64,000 nt of DNA from Hydrogenophilus thermoluteolus (GTDB lineage: Bacteria; Pseudomonadota; Gammaproteobacteria; Burkholderiales; Rhodocyclaceae): NCBI RefSeq assembly GCF_003574215.1, contig NZ_AP018558.1, positions 1,821,501 through 1,885,500 of the forward strand. The letters are read 5' to 3'. Position numbers and translations under genes: made by a program. Below the pieces are notes generated by a model. That model saw only the letters and a list, made by a program, of their open reading frames with translations, was not told the origin of the DNA and did no database searches. This document shows, one piece after another, positions 7,172 to 15,524 of the stretch. Each line of letters begins with the position of its first letter. The first letter of the stretch is position 1.

Positions 7172-9538
7172 ATGCGTTTGCTCAAATGGACGGCCGTTTC
7201 GTTCGCACTCCTCGTCTCGCCGCTTGCCGTGATCGCCACCGTGATCCTTTTTGCGTGGCAGGAACTGCCCGACGTTTCGCAGCTGGCCGATTACCGCCCC
7301 AAAATGCCGTTGCGCATCTACGCGAAAAACGGCGAAAAAATCGCGGAATTTGGCGAAGAACGGCGGGTGGTCGTCGATATCACCGCGGTACCGGACCACT
7401 TGAAAGCGGCGATTCTGGCCGCTGAAGACGAGCACTTCTACGAACACCCTGGCGTCGATCCGCTGGGCATCGTACGCGCCGCGATCGCGAACCTCATCAC
7501 CGGTGCCAAGGCGCAAGGGGGTTCGACGATCACGATGCAGGTGGCGCGCAACTTCTACCTCTCGCGCGAAAAGAGCTACTGGCGAAAATTCTACGAAATT
7601 CTGCTCGCGATCAAATTGGAGCGGGAACTCAGCAAAGACCAAATCTTGACGCTCTACATGAACCAAATCTACCTGGGGCAACGCGCCTACGGGTTCGCGG
7701 CCGCAGCGCAGGTCTATTTCGGCAAGCCGATCCAAGCGCTCACGCTCGCTGAAAGCGCACTCCTTGCGGGACTTCCCAAAGCACCGTCACAGCTCAACCC
7801 CTACCGCAACCCGGAAGGAGCATTGGCGCGGCGCGAATATGTACTGCGGCGCATGAAGGAGGCCGGATTCATCGATGAGATGCAATACGAAGCCGCCAAA
7901 GCCGAACCTCTGACACTTGCCAGCGACCAGAAGCGCGAAAATACCGTCGTCAAAAGCGCCATTCCCTGGGGCGGGCACGTCGCCGAACTGGTCCGGCAAC
8001 TGATCGTCGAGCGCTACGGCGTCGACACCGCGATGACCGCGGGGCTTCAAGTGTACACGACGATCGACCCCAAATGGCAACGGGAAGCCGAAGCCGCGGT
8101 TCGCCGGGGGTTGATCGCGTACGACCAACGTCACGGTTTTCGGGGCCCGGAAGGGGAGATCCCTGCTTCGGTGCTGCAGTCGCGTGATCCCGGTGCGCTC
8201 GCCGAAGCGCTCGAAGCCTACCCCGACGCGCCCGACGGGCTCGCCGCAGTCGTGCTCACCGTCGCCCCTAAAGCGATCACGGTGTGGCGCAACGGTACAA
8301 CCCTCTCTTTGACCGGCAAAGGGATCGCGTTCCTCGAACGCGCGCTCGCGCCGCGTGCGCCAGCAGCGCTCCAGATTCGCCCCGGCGCCGTGATCCGTAT
8401 TCGCCAAAACGAGCAAGGAGAATGGGAAGCGACGCAACTGCCCGATGCGCAAGCAGCGCTCGTGGCGCTCGACCCCACCACTGGTGCGGTCCGGGCGCTC
8501 GCTGGAAGCTACGATTTCGAACTCGCCAAATTCAACTACGCCACACAGGGTTTTCGTCAACCCGGTTCGGCGTTCAAACCCTTCATCTACTCGGCCGCGC
8601 TCGAGAAGGGGTGGATGCCGGGCAGCTGGATCGAAGACGAGCCGATCGTCTTCGGCCCCGAGATCACGGGAAGCAAGGAGTGGGCGCCGAAAAATTACGA
8701 CGACAAATACGAAGGGTGGATGCGGGTGCGAGAAGCGCTCGCCCACTCGAAGAACCTTCCAGCAATCCGCATCCTCCACGACATCACCCCCCAATACGCG
8801 CAACAGTGGATTACCCGCTTCGGGTTCGATCCGAAACGGCACCCCCCCTATCTCACCATGGTGTTGGGCGCGGGCGAAACCAGCCCGTGGATGTTGGCGC
8901 GCGCCTACGCGGTCTTCGCGAACGGGGGTTATCTTGTCGAACCCTATCTGATCGACGAAATCCGCGACGGTCAAGGGACACTGCTCTGGAAGGCGCACCC
9001 CACCGTTGCCGGAGACGAGCGCATTCGCGCGATCCCCGCGCGCAACGCCTGGTTGATCGACTCGATGCTCCACACCGTGGTCGAACGGGGAACCGGCGCG
9101 GCGGCGCGACGCGCCCTCAAACGCAACGACCTCGCGGGCAAAACAGGCACTACCAACGACGCGGTCGATGCCTGGTTCGCCGGCTACCACCCGAGCCTCG
9201 TTGCGGTCACCTGGGTGGGTTACCCTCAGCCCAAACCACTCGGCAAACGAGAGACCGGTGGCCGCGCGGCACTGCCGATCTGGATCGACTTCATGCAGAC
9301 GGCGCTCGCGGGCGTCCCAGAAACCCATTCGCCGATGCCATCGGGGATCGCGACCACGATCCTCGACGGCAGACCTGAGTATTATTACACCGAACTGCCG
9401 CCACCAGATCCCTATCCGCCAACACCCATCTGGGAAGGCGGCGAGGGGTGGAACCCCAATTTGCTGCCCACCCCCGAAACGCCCCCCAGTGAGCGTACGC
9501 CGTATGCGCCGATCTTGGAGCGCTCTTTCCTCAACTGA
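7172..9538 (+). CDS. mrcA: penicillin-binding protein 1A, class A
   Basis: Bifunctional peptidoglycan synthase anchored in the inner membrane: an N-terminal glycosyltransferase polymerises lipid II and a C-terminal transpeptidase cross-links it. The 788 residues show a transmembrane anchor (about 6-28), the GT51 motif EDEHFYEHPG with catalytic E85, GGSTITMQVARN and KLERELSKDQIL, an OB-like insert (about 320-430), then the transpeptidase triad SAFK (S466), SKN (in AHSKNLPA) and KTGTTND. The proline-rich tail after about 725 (PPPDPYPPTPIWEG) is extra. It diverges from the pil operon, the usual arrangement in Proteobacteria, and is followed after 18 bases by yqgE. Confidence 0.96.
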   Translation: MRLLKWTAVSFALLVSPLAVIATVILFAWQELPDVSQLADYRPKMPLRIYAKNGEKIAEFGEERRVVVDITAVPDHLKAAILAAEDEHFYEHPGVDPLGIVRAAIANLITGAKAQGGSTITMQVARNFYLSREKSYWRKFYEILLAIKLERELSKDQILTLYMNQIYLGQRAYGFAAAAQVYFGKPIQALTLAESALLAGLPKAPSQLNPYRNPEGALARREYVLRRMKEAGFIDEMQYEAAKAEPLTLASDQKRENTVVKSAIPWGGHVAELVRQLIVERYGVDTAMTAGLQVYTTIDPKWQREAEAAVRRGLIAYDQRHGFRGPEGEIPASVLQSRDPGALAEALEAYPDAPDGLAAVVLTVAPKAITVWRNGTTLSLTGKGIAFLERALAPRAPAALQIRPGAVIRIRQNEQGEWEATQLPDAQAALVALDPTTGAVRALAGSYDFELAKFNYATQGFRQPGSAFKPFIYSAALEKGWMPGSWIEDEPIVFGPEITGSKEWAPKNYDDKYEGWMRVREALAHSKNLPAIRILHDITPQYAQQWITRFGFDPKRHPPYLTMVLGAGETSPWMLARAYAVFANGGYLVEPYLIDEIRDGQGTLLWKAHPTVAGDERIRAIPARNAWLIDSMLHTVVERGTGAAARRALKRNDLAGKTGTTNDAVDAWFAGYHPSLVAVTWVGYPQPKPLGKRETGGRAALPIWIDFMQTALAGVPETHSPMPSGIATTILDGRPEYYYTELPPPDPYPPTPIWEGGEGWNPNLLPTPETPPSERTPYAPILERSFLN

Positions 9539-9556
9539 GAAGGATCCAATACCGCC

Positions 9557-10123
9557 ATGGGACAACGTTTCGTCAGCTACAAACACCATTTCCTGGTCGC
9601 GATGCCCGAGCTCAACGACCCCAATTTCCGCCAAACGGTGGTCTATCTGGTCGAACACCACCCCCAAGGCGCAATGGGGTTGATCATCAACCGTCCCACC
9701 GAAATCACCCTGGGGCAGCTCTTCGAGCGGGTCGAAGCGGGCGCGGTCAACCCCCTCGTTGCCGACGCGCCCGTCTTCTACGGCGGGCCAGTCGCGACCG
9801 AACGCGGTTTCGTCCTGCATCGTCCCAGTGGCGAATGGGCAGGATCGATGACGCTACCCGAAGACATGGCGCTCACCTCGTCGCGTGACATCTTGCCGAG
9901 CTTGGGCGACGTGAACGCGGTCCGCGACTTCCTGGTCTTGCTGGGCCATGCCGGTTGGGGCGAAGGTCAGCTAGAAAGCGAAATCGCCCGCAACGACTGG
10001 CTAACCGTACCCGCCGACCCCGAGATCATCTTTTCCACGCCGCCAGAAGCGCGCTATCAGGCGGCGCTCGCGCTGCTTGGCGTGCGCCCCGGTTTTCTGG
10101 TCGGAGGTGCCGGGCATGGCTGA
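9557..10123 (+). CDS. yqgE: UPF0301 family protein YqgE
   Basis: AlgH/YqgE family, a single-domain cytoplasmic protein of unknown biochemical function. The 188 residues carry the family signatures FLVAMPELNDPNFRQTVVYL near the start, GAMGLIINRP (about 40-49), FYGGPVATERGFVLH and GHAGWGEGQLESEI. It precedes and overlaps ruvX by 8 bases, the near-universal yqgE-yqgF pairing, so the two are co-translated. AAGGATCC precedes the ATG. Confidence 0.93.
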   Translation: MGQRFVSYKHHFLVAMPELNDPNFRQTVVYLVEHHPQGAMGLIINRPTEITLGQLFERVEAGAVNPLVADAPVFYGGPVATERGFVLHRPSGEWAGSMTLPEDMALTSSRDILPSLGDVNAVRDFLVLLGHAGWGEGQLESEIARNDWLTVPADPEIIFSTPPEARYQAALALLGVRPGFLVGGAGHG

Positions 10124-10625
10124 ATGCGCGCTCGCGCCCTGCGACGGCGTCTGGCTCGGGATCGACTACGGCAACGCGCGGATCGGCGTCGCGGTCGCCA
10201 CGCTGCCCGTCGCGATCGCGACCCCCCTGACCACACTGGCCGCGCAGCCCGAAACGCGTTTCTGGGTCGCTTTCGACGCCCTCGTCGCGGAATGGCACCC
10301 CTGTGGATTCGTCCTGGGGTGGCCACCCACACCCGCAAGTGGGAACCCCCACCCAATGCACCCCGCGATCACCGCGTTCGCCAACACCCTCACTGCCCGT
10401 CACGCCAAACCCATCTACTGGGTCGATGAGTCGCTTACCTCGGCGCACGCCGAACAGCTCTTGCGCGAAACGGGCAAACGGCGCTGGCAAGCGCGCAAAG
10501 CGCGCCTCGACGCGGTAGCTGCCGCGCTCATCCTGCAAACCTTCTGCGACGGTCACGCCACCGTCTACCCTCCGGGAGCAATCACGCATGCACACGGAAA
10601 ACCCATTGATATCGCCACCCCCTGA
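10116..10625 (+). CDS. ruvX: putative Holliday junction resolvase RuvX/YqgF
   Basis: RNase H-fold nuclease of the YqgF family, associated with 16S rRNA 5'-end maturation and proposed as a Holliday junction resolvase. The start at 10116 (169 residues) follows GGAGGTG by eight bases and places WLGIDYGNARIGVAVA, which holds the first catalytic Asp, near the N-terminus. The other acidic motifs are VDESLTSAHAEQLL and the C-terminal ARLDAVAAALILQTF. An open frame continues 13 codons upstream but without a better site. It overlaps pyrR by 38 bases. Confidence 0.92.
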   Translation: MAECALAPCDGVWLGIDYGNARIGVAVATLPVAIATPLTTLAAQPETRFWVAFDALVAEWHPCGFVLGWPPTPASGNPHPMHPAITAFANTLTARHAKPIYWVDESLTSAHAEQLLRETGKRRWQARKARLDAVAAALILQTFCDGHATVYPPGAITHAHGKPIDIATP

Positions 10626-11112
10626 CGCCGAAACGCTCTACCATGAACTCGAGCGCGCGATTGCGCCGTACCGCGATACCTTCGACGCCTTCGTCGGCAT
10701 CCACGCGGGCGGCAGCTGGATCGCCGAACGGCTGCGCGCCGCGCTCGCGCCAACGCTACCGCTTGGGGTGATCGACGTGTCGTTCTACCGCGACGATCTG
10801 GCACAACGGGGTCTGGGGCGGCGCGACGTTCGGCCCAGCGAACTTCCGTTCTCGGTCGAAGGCGCACGGATCCTGCTGATCGACGACGTGCTCTACACCG
10901 GACGCACGGTGCGCGCTGCGATCAATGAACTCTTCGACTACGGCCGCCCCGCGTGCGTGCGGTTTGCGGCGCTTGCCGATCGCGGGGGGCGGGAACTCCC
11001 GATCTGTCCCGACTTTTGCCCCTGGCGCAGCCCGACCCCGCTTGCCCCCCACGTGCGGCTCGAACTCATCGTCACCCCCGATCAGACCTTTCGTTGGGAG
11101 CTCGTTGCATGA
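10588..11112 (+). CDS. pyrR: bifunctional pyr operon regulator / uracil phosphoribosyltransferase
   Basis: PyrR binds pyr mRNA in response to UMP in Gram-positives and also has uracil phosphoribosyltransferase activity; in proteobacteria with a pyrR-pyrB-pyrX cluster its regulatory role is less clear. The 174 residues hold the PRPP loop ILLIDDVLYTGRT (95-107) and the family motif DVSFYRDDL. GGGAG lies eight bases before the ATG. The gene starts inside ruvX and overlaps pyrB by four bases. There is no spacer ahead of pyrR in which a leader attenuator could be seen, so classical PyrR attenuation of this operon looks unlikely from the sequence. Confidence 0.92.
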   Translation: MHTENPLISPPPDAETLYHELERAIAPYRDTFDAFVGIHAGGSWIAERLRAALAPTLPLGVIDVSFYRDDLAQRGLGRRDVRPSELPFSVEGARILLIDDVLYTGRTVRAAINELFDYGRPACVRFAALADRGGRELPICPDFCPWRSPTPLAPHVRLELIVTPDQTFRWELVA

Positions 11113-12086
11113 CGCCACTCCAACTCACACCCGACGGGCGCCTGCGTCACCTCTTGACGCTCGATGGGCTACCCGAACCGATCCTGCAGCAGATCTTTTC
11201 GTTGGCAGACTCTTTTCTCGAAGTCTCTGAGCGCGCGGTGAAAAAAGTGCCGCTTCTGCGCGGCAAAAGCGTCTTCAACATCTTCTTCGAAAACTCGACC
11301 CGTACGCGCACCACCTTCGAGATCGCTGCCGCACGGCTTTCTGCCGACGTCGTCAACCTCAACATCGCCACCAGCAGCACGGCGAAAGGGGAGTCGCTGC
11401 TCGACACCATCGACAATCTTTGCGCGATGATGGCCGACATGTTCGTGATCCGTCACGCCGCAAGCGGCGCGCCGGTACGCATCGCGCAACACCTCGCTGA
11501 ACGTGGGCTCGACCACGTGCGCGTGCTCAACGCTGGCGACGGCCGCCATGCGCACCCCACCCAAGGGTTGCTCGACATGTACACCATCCGCCACTACAAG
11601 AAAGAATTCACCCGTCTCACCGTCGCGGTGGTCGGTGACGTCCTTCATTCACGGGTCGCGCGCTCGGAGATCGCGGCGCTCACCACCCTGGGGGTTCCCG
11701 AAGTGCGCGTTGCCGGGCCGAAAACGCTGCTGCCCAAAGCGCTCGGCGAATTGGGCGTACAGGTCACCCACGACCTCGACGAAGCGCTCGACGGCGTCGA
11801 CGTGATCATGATGCTGCGGCTGCAAAACGAGCGGATGCACGGCTCCTTCATCGCCACCACTGCCGAATACCACGAATGCTGGGGACTCACCCCCGAGCGG
11901 CTCAAACGGGCCAAACCCGACGCGATCGTGATGCACCCAGGCCCGATGAACCGTGGGGTGGAGATCGCATCGAGCGTCGCCGACGGCCCCCAAGCCGTAA
12001 TCCTGCCGCAAGTCACTTTTGGGATCGCGATCCGCATGGCCGTCTTCACCCTATTGGCGGGCGTTGCCCCAGGAGGTCTCGCATGA
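11109..12086 (+). CDS. pyrB: aspartate carbamoyltransferase catalytic chain
   Basis: Joins carbamoyl phosphate and aspartate, the committed step of pyrimidine synthesis. At 325 residues it is slightly longer than the E. coli chain. Motifs: carbamoyl-phosphate loop STRTR (63-67), the 80s loop STAKGE with K93, HPTQGLLDMYTI, and the aspartate-binding MMLRLQNERM and MHPGPMNRG. The ATG overlaps the pyrR stop. pyrX follows with another four-base overlap, as in the Pseudomonas type in which the dodecamer needs an inactive dihydroorotase-like partner. No pyrI regulatory chain is seen. Confidence 0.96.
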   Translation: MTPLQLTPDGRLRHLLTLDGLPEPILQQIFSLADSFLEVSERAVKKVPLLRGKSVFNIFFENSTRTRTTFEIAAARLSADVVNLNIATSSTAKGESLLDTIDNLCAMMADMFVIRHAASGAPVRIAQHLAERGLDHVRVLNAGDGRHAHPTQGLLDMYTIRHYKKEFTRLTVAVVGDVLHSRVARSEIAALTTLGVPEVRVAGPKTLLPKALGELGVQVTHDLDEALDGVDVIMMLRLQNERMHGSFIATTAEYHECWGLTPERLKRAKPDAIVMHPGPMNRGVEIASSVADGPQAVILPQVTFGIAIRMAVFTLLAGVAPGGLA

Positions 12087-13408
12087 AGTGGTTGATCACC
12101 AACGCCTACCTCGTCGACCCCGCTTCGGGGCGTGAAGGGTACGGAGCGGTTGCGATCGCCGACGGCCGCATCGTGGCGATTCAAGAACACCCGGCCGACC
12201 CGCCTGCGGCACCGGCGATTCCGGGCTTTACACCAGATCGAACCTGGGACGCGCAGCGGCGCGTACTTGCCCCGGCGTTGGTCGATACCTACGCGCGCCT
12301 CACCGGCCCGGTCTTGGAACAGCAAACCCGCTTGGAGCGCGAATTGCACGGCGCAGCGGCCGGCGGGATCGGTCATCTGGTGGTCGCGCCGGATACAGCC
12401 CCGCCGCTTGACGAACCGGGGTTGGTCGAAATGCTGCTCGAGCGCGCGCGCCGCGCCGCAACCGCCGACATCCTGCCGCTCGGCGCGCTCACCGTCGGCC
12501 TCAAAGGCGAGCAACTTGCGGAAATGGCGCGTCTCACCACGGCCGGCTGCATCGCGTTCTCGCAAGGCGATCGCCCGATGCGCGACACGCTGGCGTTGCT
12601 GCGGGCGATGCAGTACGCGGCAAGCTTCGACCTTCCCGTCTGGCTCACCGCTGCCGACCCCGACCTCAGCCTGCCGGGCGGCGCGCACGACGGCGTGGTC
12701 GCCGCACGCCTGGGGCTACCGCCAATCCCTGTCGCGGCGGAGACGGTCGCGCTCACGCGCCTCATCGAATTGGCGGCTGAAGCAGGCGTTCGGCTCCATG
12801 TGGTCAATCTGTCGAGCGAACGCAGCGTCGCGTTGATCCGCCGCGCGAAAGACGAAGGGCTACCCGTCTCGGCGAGCGTCTCCGCGCTCCATTTGACGAT
12901 GACCGAACTCGACATCGGGGCGTTCGATACCAACGCCCACGTGATTCCGCCTTTGCGCAGCAGCCGCGACCGGGAAGCGCTCGCCGCAGCAGTCGCTGAC
13001 GGCACGATCGACGTCATCACCTCGAACCACACGACCGTGGGGCGTGACGCGAAAGCCTACCCCTTTTCGGAGAGCGCCCCCGGGGCCGCAGGCTTCGAAA
13101 CGCTCCTGCCGCTCGTACTGCGCTGGGGCGAATCGCAAGGGCTGTCGCTTGCCCAGACGCTTGCCCCAGTGAGCAGTCGCGCCGCTGCGCTTGTCGATAA
13201 CGACGAATGGGGGCGGCTTGCAGTCGGCGCCCCGGCCGACCTCATCCTCTTCGATCCCGACGAACCGTGGATCGTCGACGCCCATTCGCTCGTCGGGCCT
13301 GCGCACAACACACCGTGGTGGGGTCTGCCGCTCACGGGGCGCGTCACCCACCTGATGCGGCGCGGCACCTTCGTCTTCGAACGCGAAGCGGCACCGGTCA
13401 AAAATTGA
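12083..13408 (+). CDS. pyrX: dihydroorotase-like protein without catalytic residues (PyrX/PyrC')
   Basis: Amidohydrolase-fold protein of 441 residues, co-translated with pyrB. In active dihydroorotases the first strand reads D-x-H-x-H; here it is DTYARLTG (68-75), so both metal histidines are replaced (Y70, R72). The catalytic DHAPH block reads NHTTV (315-319), with N315 in place of the Asp. The rest of the scaffold is kept (AAAGGIGHLVV, HLTMTELDIG, PPLRSSRDREAL, GAPADLILFD). This is the pattern of the non-catalytic PyrX (PyrC') known in Pseudomonas, which holds aspartate carbamoyltransferase together. A working pyrC must lie elsewhere. The last 11 bases overlap the convergent gene at 13398. 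Confidence 0.9.
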   Translation: MKWLITNAYLVDPASGREGYGAVAIADGRIVAIQEHPADPPAAPAIPGFTPDRTWDAQRRVLAPALVDTYARLTGPVLEQQTRLERELHGAAAGGIGHLVVAPDTAPPLDEPGLVEMLLERARRAATADILPLGALTVGLKGEQLAEMARLTTAGCIAFSQGDRPMRDTLALLRAMQYAASFDLPVWLTAADPDLSLPGGAHDGVVAARLGLPPIPVAAETVALTRLIELAAEAGVRLHVVNLSSERSVALIRRAKDEGLPVSASVSALHLTMTELDIGAFDTNAHVIPPLRSSRDREALAAAVADGTIDVITSNHTTVGRDAKAYPFSESAPGAAGFETLLPLVLRWGESQGLSLAQTLAPVSSRAAALVDNDEWGRLAVGAPADLILFDPDEPWIVDAHSLVGPAHNTPWWGLPLTGRVTHLMRRGTFVFEREAAPVKN

Positions 13409-13790
13409 GCGAGTCGTAGAGGCGCGTGCGCCCAGTGAGCTCCACGGTCACCTCATTGGGCGCGCAGATCGCAGCGCTCCCAGCGCGCGTCAACCACCCT
13501 TGCCGCACGCAGATCTGCCGGGGGCCTGGGTCGCGCACCACCCGCGCGCGCCCCGGCGCGATCTCGATCACGGTGACGCCCAACGCACCGGTTACCTGAA
13601 TGGTTTGGGGCTGGTCAAGCGCATAGGTTCCGACGACACGGCCCGCGACACGCACCACGGCGTGGGTGGGGGCTCCTGCCTGCAGTAACCATGTCAGCGA
13701 CACGGCAACCGCTACAACGCCAATCGCAAGCGCCCCCCAATCCCCAGGGCGCAACAGGTGCTGCCAACCGCGCCACGCTGCGTGCCCCAT
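13398..13790 (-). CDS. NusG domain II-like membrane protein
   Basis: A 130-residue protein with one transmembrane helix at about 18-38 (DWGALAIGVVAVAVSLTWLL) followed by a periplasmic NusG-II-like domain. Its core has the family pattern VIEIAPGRARVVRDPGPRQI, then CVRQGWLTRAGSAAICAPNE, with two cysteines about 20 residues apart. Such proteins are often found beside ApbE, Rnf or electron-transfer genes, but here neighbours are yggU and pyrX. GGGAG stands eight bases before the chosen ATG; the frame could extend seven codons to a GTG. Function is unknown. Confidence 0.75.
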   Translation of the reverse strand: MGHAAWRGWQHLLRPGDWGALAIGVVAVAVSLTWLLQAGAPTHAVVRVAGRVVGTYALDQPQTIQVTGALGVTVIEIAPGRARVVRDPGPRQICVRQGWLTRAGSAAICAPNEVTVELTGRTRLYDSLNF

Positions 13791-13813
13791 TGCCGCGTCT
13801 CCCAACACCACGG

Positions 13814-14119
13814 TCAGTGTGGGAACATTTCGCCCAAATGGGTCAGAATCGCGGTGCGCTCGTGTGCGTCACAACGCAACAACACCAGCTTGGTCCGAGA
13901 CGTTGCGCCCCCGACCACCGTCACCGCGTTCTGACGCAGGCCAAAGGTTTCGGCCAAGAAGGCGCACAGCGCCGCATTCGCCTTCCCCTCGACCGGGGGG
14001 GCCGCGATCCGCACTTTGAGCGCATCGCCGTGGCGCCCTGCCCAACCGCTGCGCTTCGCGCCGGGCTGCACGTGCAGGGACAACAACACCCCGTCCGAAT
14101 GCGTCTGCCAGCCCGACAC
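13814..14119 (-). CDS. yggU: DUF167 family protein YggU
   Basis: Small 101-residue cytoplasmic protein of the DUF167/UPF0235 family, function unknown. Recognised by LSLHVQPGAKRSGWAG, KVRIAAPPVEGKANAALCAF and GATSRTKLVLL. The open frame extends upstream into yggT, but the GTG at 14117-14119, just after the yggT stop and behind GGGTGGGTGAC, gives the family's usual length. It follows yggT, the usual yggT-yggU pair. Confidence 0.88.
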   Translation of the reverse strand: MSGWQTHSDGVLLSLHVQPGAKRSGWAGRHGDALKVRIAAPPVEGKANAALCAFLAETFGLRQNAVTVVGGATSRTKLVLLRCDAHERTAILTHLGEMFPH

Positions 14120-14120
14120 G

Positions 14121-14714
14121 TCACCCACCCACCGACGCCGCCAACAAGCCACGCACGACCATGAATCGGAGTTCGCCGCCGACGATCGCCAGCAGGTTGA
14201 GCGCAAGGAACAGGATCACCGGACTGAGGTCGATCCCACCGATCATTGGCACGAAACGACGGATCGGATCGAGGAAGGGATCGGCAAGCGCGTGAATCAC
14301 CGGCGCGAGCGGGGCATTGGGCTGTAACCAGGTGAGCAACGCCGAAACCAGCACGACCCAGAAGACCAGGTACCCCAGGACATAGAGGGTTTCGAGCGCG
14401 CCGCCCACCACCATCACCCCCAGAACGCCGAAGAGCGGCAGGCTGGGCAGGTGACCCAGCACCGCAAACTTGAGGCCGATCAACACCATTTGGCTCACCC
14501 ACGCCAAGAGTACGCAGCTCCAGTCGAGCCGGGTACGCGGCAAAAGGCGTCGCACCGGCCGCGCCGCCCATTCGGTGAGCGTCAGCACAAACGCGCCCCC
14601 CGGCAGAAAGAACGAAATCCGTCGCCAGCGCATCAAAAACGCGATCCAAAAAAGGGCCGAAAGTCCGTTGAAGACGGTACCGAAAACGAGATCGAAAAGT
14701 TGCCCGCCCCCCAT
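14121..14714 (-). CDS. yggT: YggT family integral membrane protein
   Basis: A 197-residue inner-membrane protein with two YGGT repeats and about four to six helices. The second repeat carries the signature LTWLQPNAPLAPVIHALADP, then FLDPIRRFVPMIGGIDLSP. Members are linked to osmotic stress and membrane homeostasis, without a settled mechanism. It follows proC by three bases, the common yggS-proC-yggT-yggU arrangement. Confidence 0.92.
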   Translation of the reverse strand: MGGGQLFDLVFGTVFNGLSALFWIAFLMRWRRISFFLPGGAFVLTLTEWAARPVRRLLPRTRLDWSCVLLAWVSQMVLIGLKFAVLGHLPSLPLFGVLGVMVVGGALETLYVLGYLVFWVVLVSALLTWLQPNAPLAPVIHALADPFLDPIRRFVPMIGGIDLSPVILFLALNLLAIVGGELRFMVVRGLLAASVGG

Positions 14715-14717
14715 CCG

Positions 14718-15524
14718 TTACGCTCCTTTCGCCAGCTCTTGCGCGCGCTGGTACGCCGCCGCGACCGCCGTCTCCAGAATGCGGTCCCACGCATGCGCGA
14801 ACAGTACTTCCAATGCCGCAGCGGTCGTTCCCCCCGGCGAAGTGACACGGGCGCGCAACACGTCCAAGGGATCGGCGCTCGCGTCGGCGAGTTTCGCGGC
14901 GCCCAGCAGGGTCCCGACCGCCAAACGGCGCGCCACGTCGGCGGGCAACCCCAGCTCGACACCCGCGCGGGCGAGCGCTTCCATGAAGAGGAAACCGTAC
15001 GCTGGACCGCTGCCGGAGACCGCAGTCACTGCGTCGATCGCCGCTTCGTTCTCGACCCAGACCACCTCACCTACCGCTTCCATCACCTTTTGCGCCAACT
15101 GCCGTGCGGTTACGCCCACCTCGGGCGGCGCGTAGAGCCCGCTCATTCCCGCGCCAACCAAAGCCGGGGTGTTGGGCATCGCGCGGATGATCGGCGCCGT
15201 GTCCCCCAGCAATGCGGCGATCCGCGCGCTCGGCACCCCGGCCATGATCGACAGCACGGGCGTTCGCCCGACGCGACCGGCAAGAGGCGCGAGCGCCGTC
15301 GCAACCACTTGGGGCTTTACCGCAAGCACGATCAGATCGGTTTCGAAAAAGGGGTCATCGACCACGGGAAGCGCCTTCACCCCATACCGACTTTCCAACG
15401 CCGTGCGGCGATCCGGGTTAGGGTCGACGACGTGGATCCGTTTCGCATCGGTCACGCGCCGATCGACCAACCCGCCCAGGATCGCTTCGGCCATATTGCC
15501 GCCACCCAAAAAACTCAACCGCAT
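14718..15524 (-). CDS. proC: pyrroline-5-carboxylate reductase
   Basis: Reduces pyrroline-5-carboxylate to proline with NAD(P)H, the last step of proline synthesis. The 268 residues start with the Rossmann motif FLGGGNMAEAILGGL (5-19), contain the conserved AVKPQVV and ADASADPLDVLRARVTSPGGTTAAALE dimerisation helix in the C-terminal third, and have normal length. The start overlaps the upstream yggS by 10 bases. Confidence 0.96.
   Translation of the reverse strand: MRLSFLGGGNMAEAILGGLVDRRVTDAKRIHVVDPNPDRRTALESRYGVKALPVVDDPFFETDLIVLAVKPQVVATALAPLAGRVGRTPVLSIMAGVPSARIAALLGDTAPIIRAMPNTPALVGAGMSGLYAPPEVGVTARQLAQKVMEAVGEVVWVENEAAIDAVTAVSGSGPAYGFLFMEALARAGVELGLPADVARRLAVGTLLGAAKLADASADPLDVLRARVTSPGGTTAAALEVLFAHAWDRILETAVAAAYQRAQELAKGA

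Noticed and set aside
7787..9820. A 677-codon open frame on the minus strand opposite mrcA
   Set aside because: Same composition artefact; mrcA motifs are all intact on the plus strand.
11109..11112. PyrR-type attenuator ahead of the pyr genes
   Set aside because: pyrR starts inside ruvX and overlaps pyrB; there is no leader in which terminator and anti-terminator could form.
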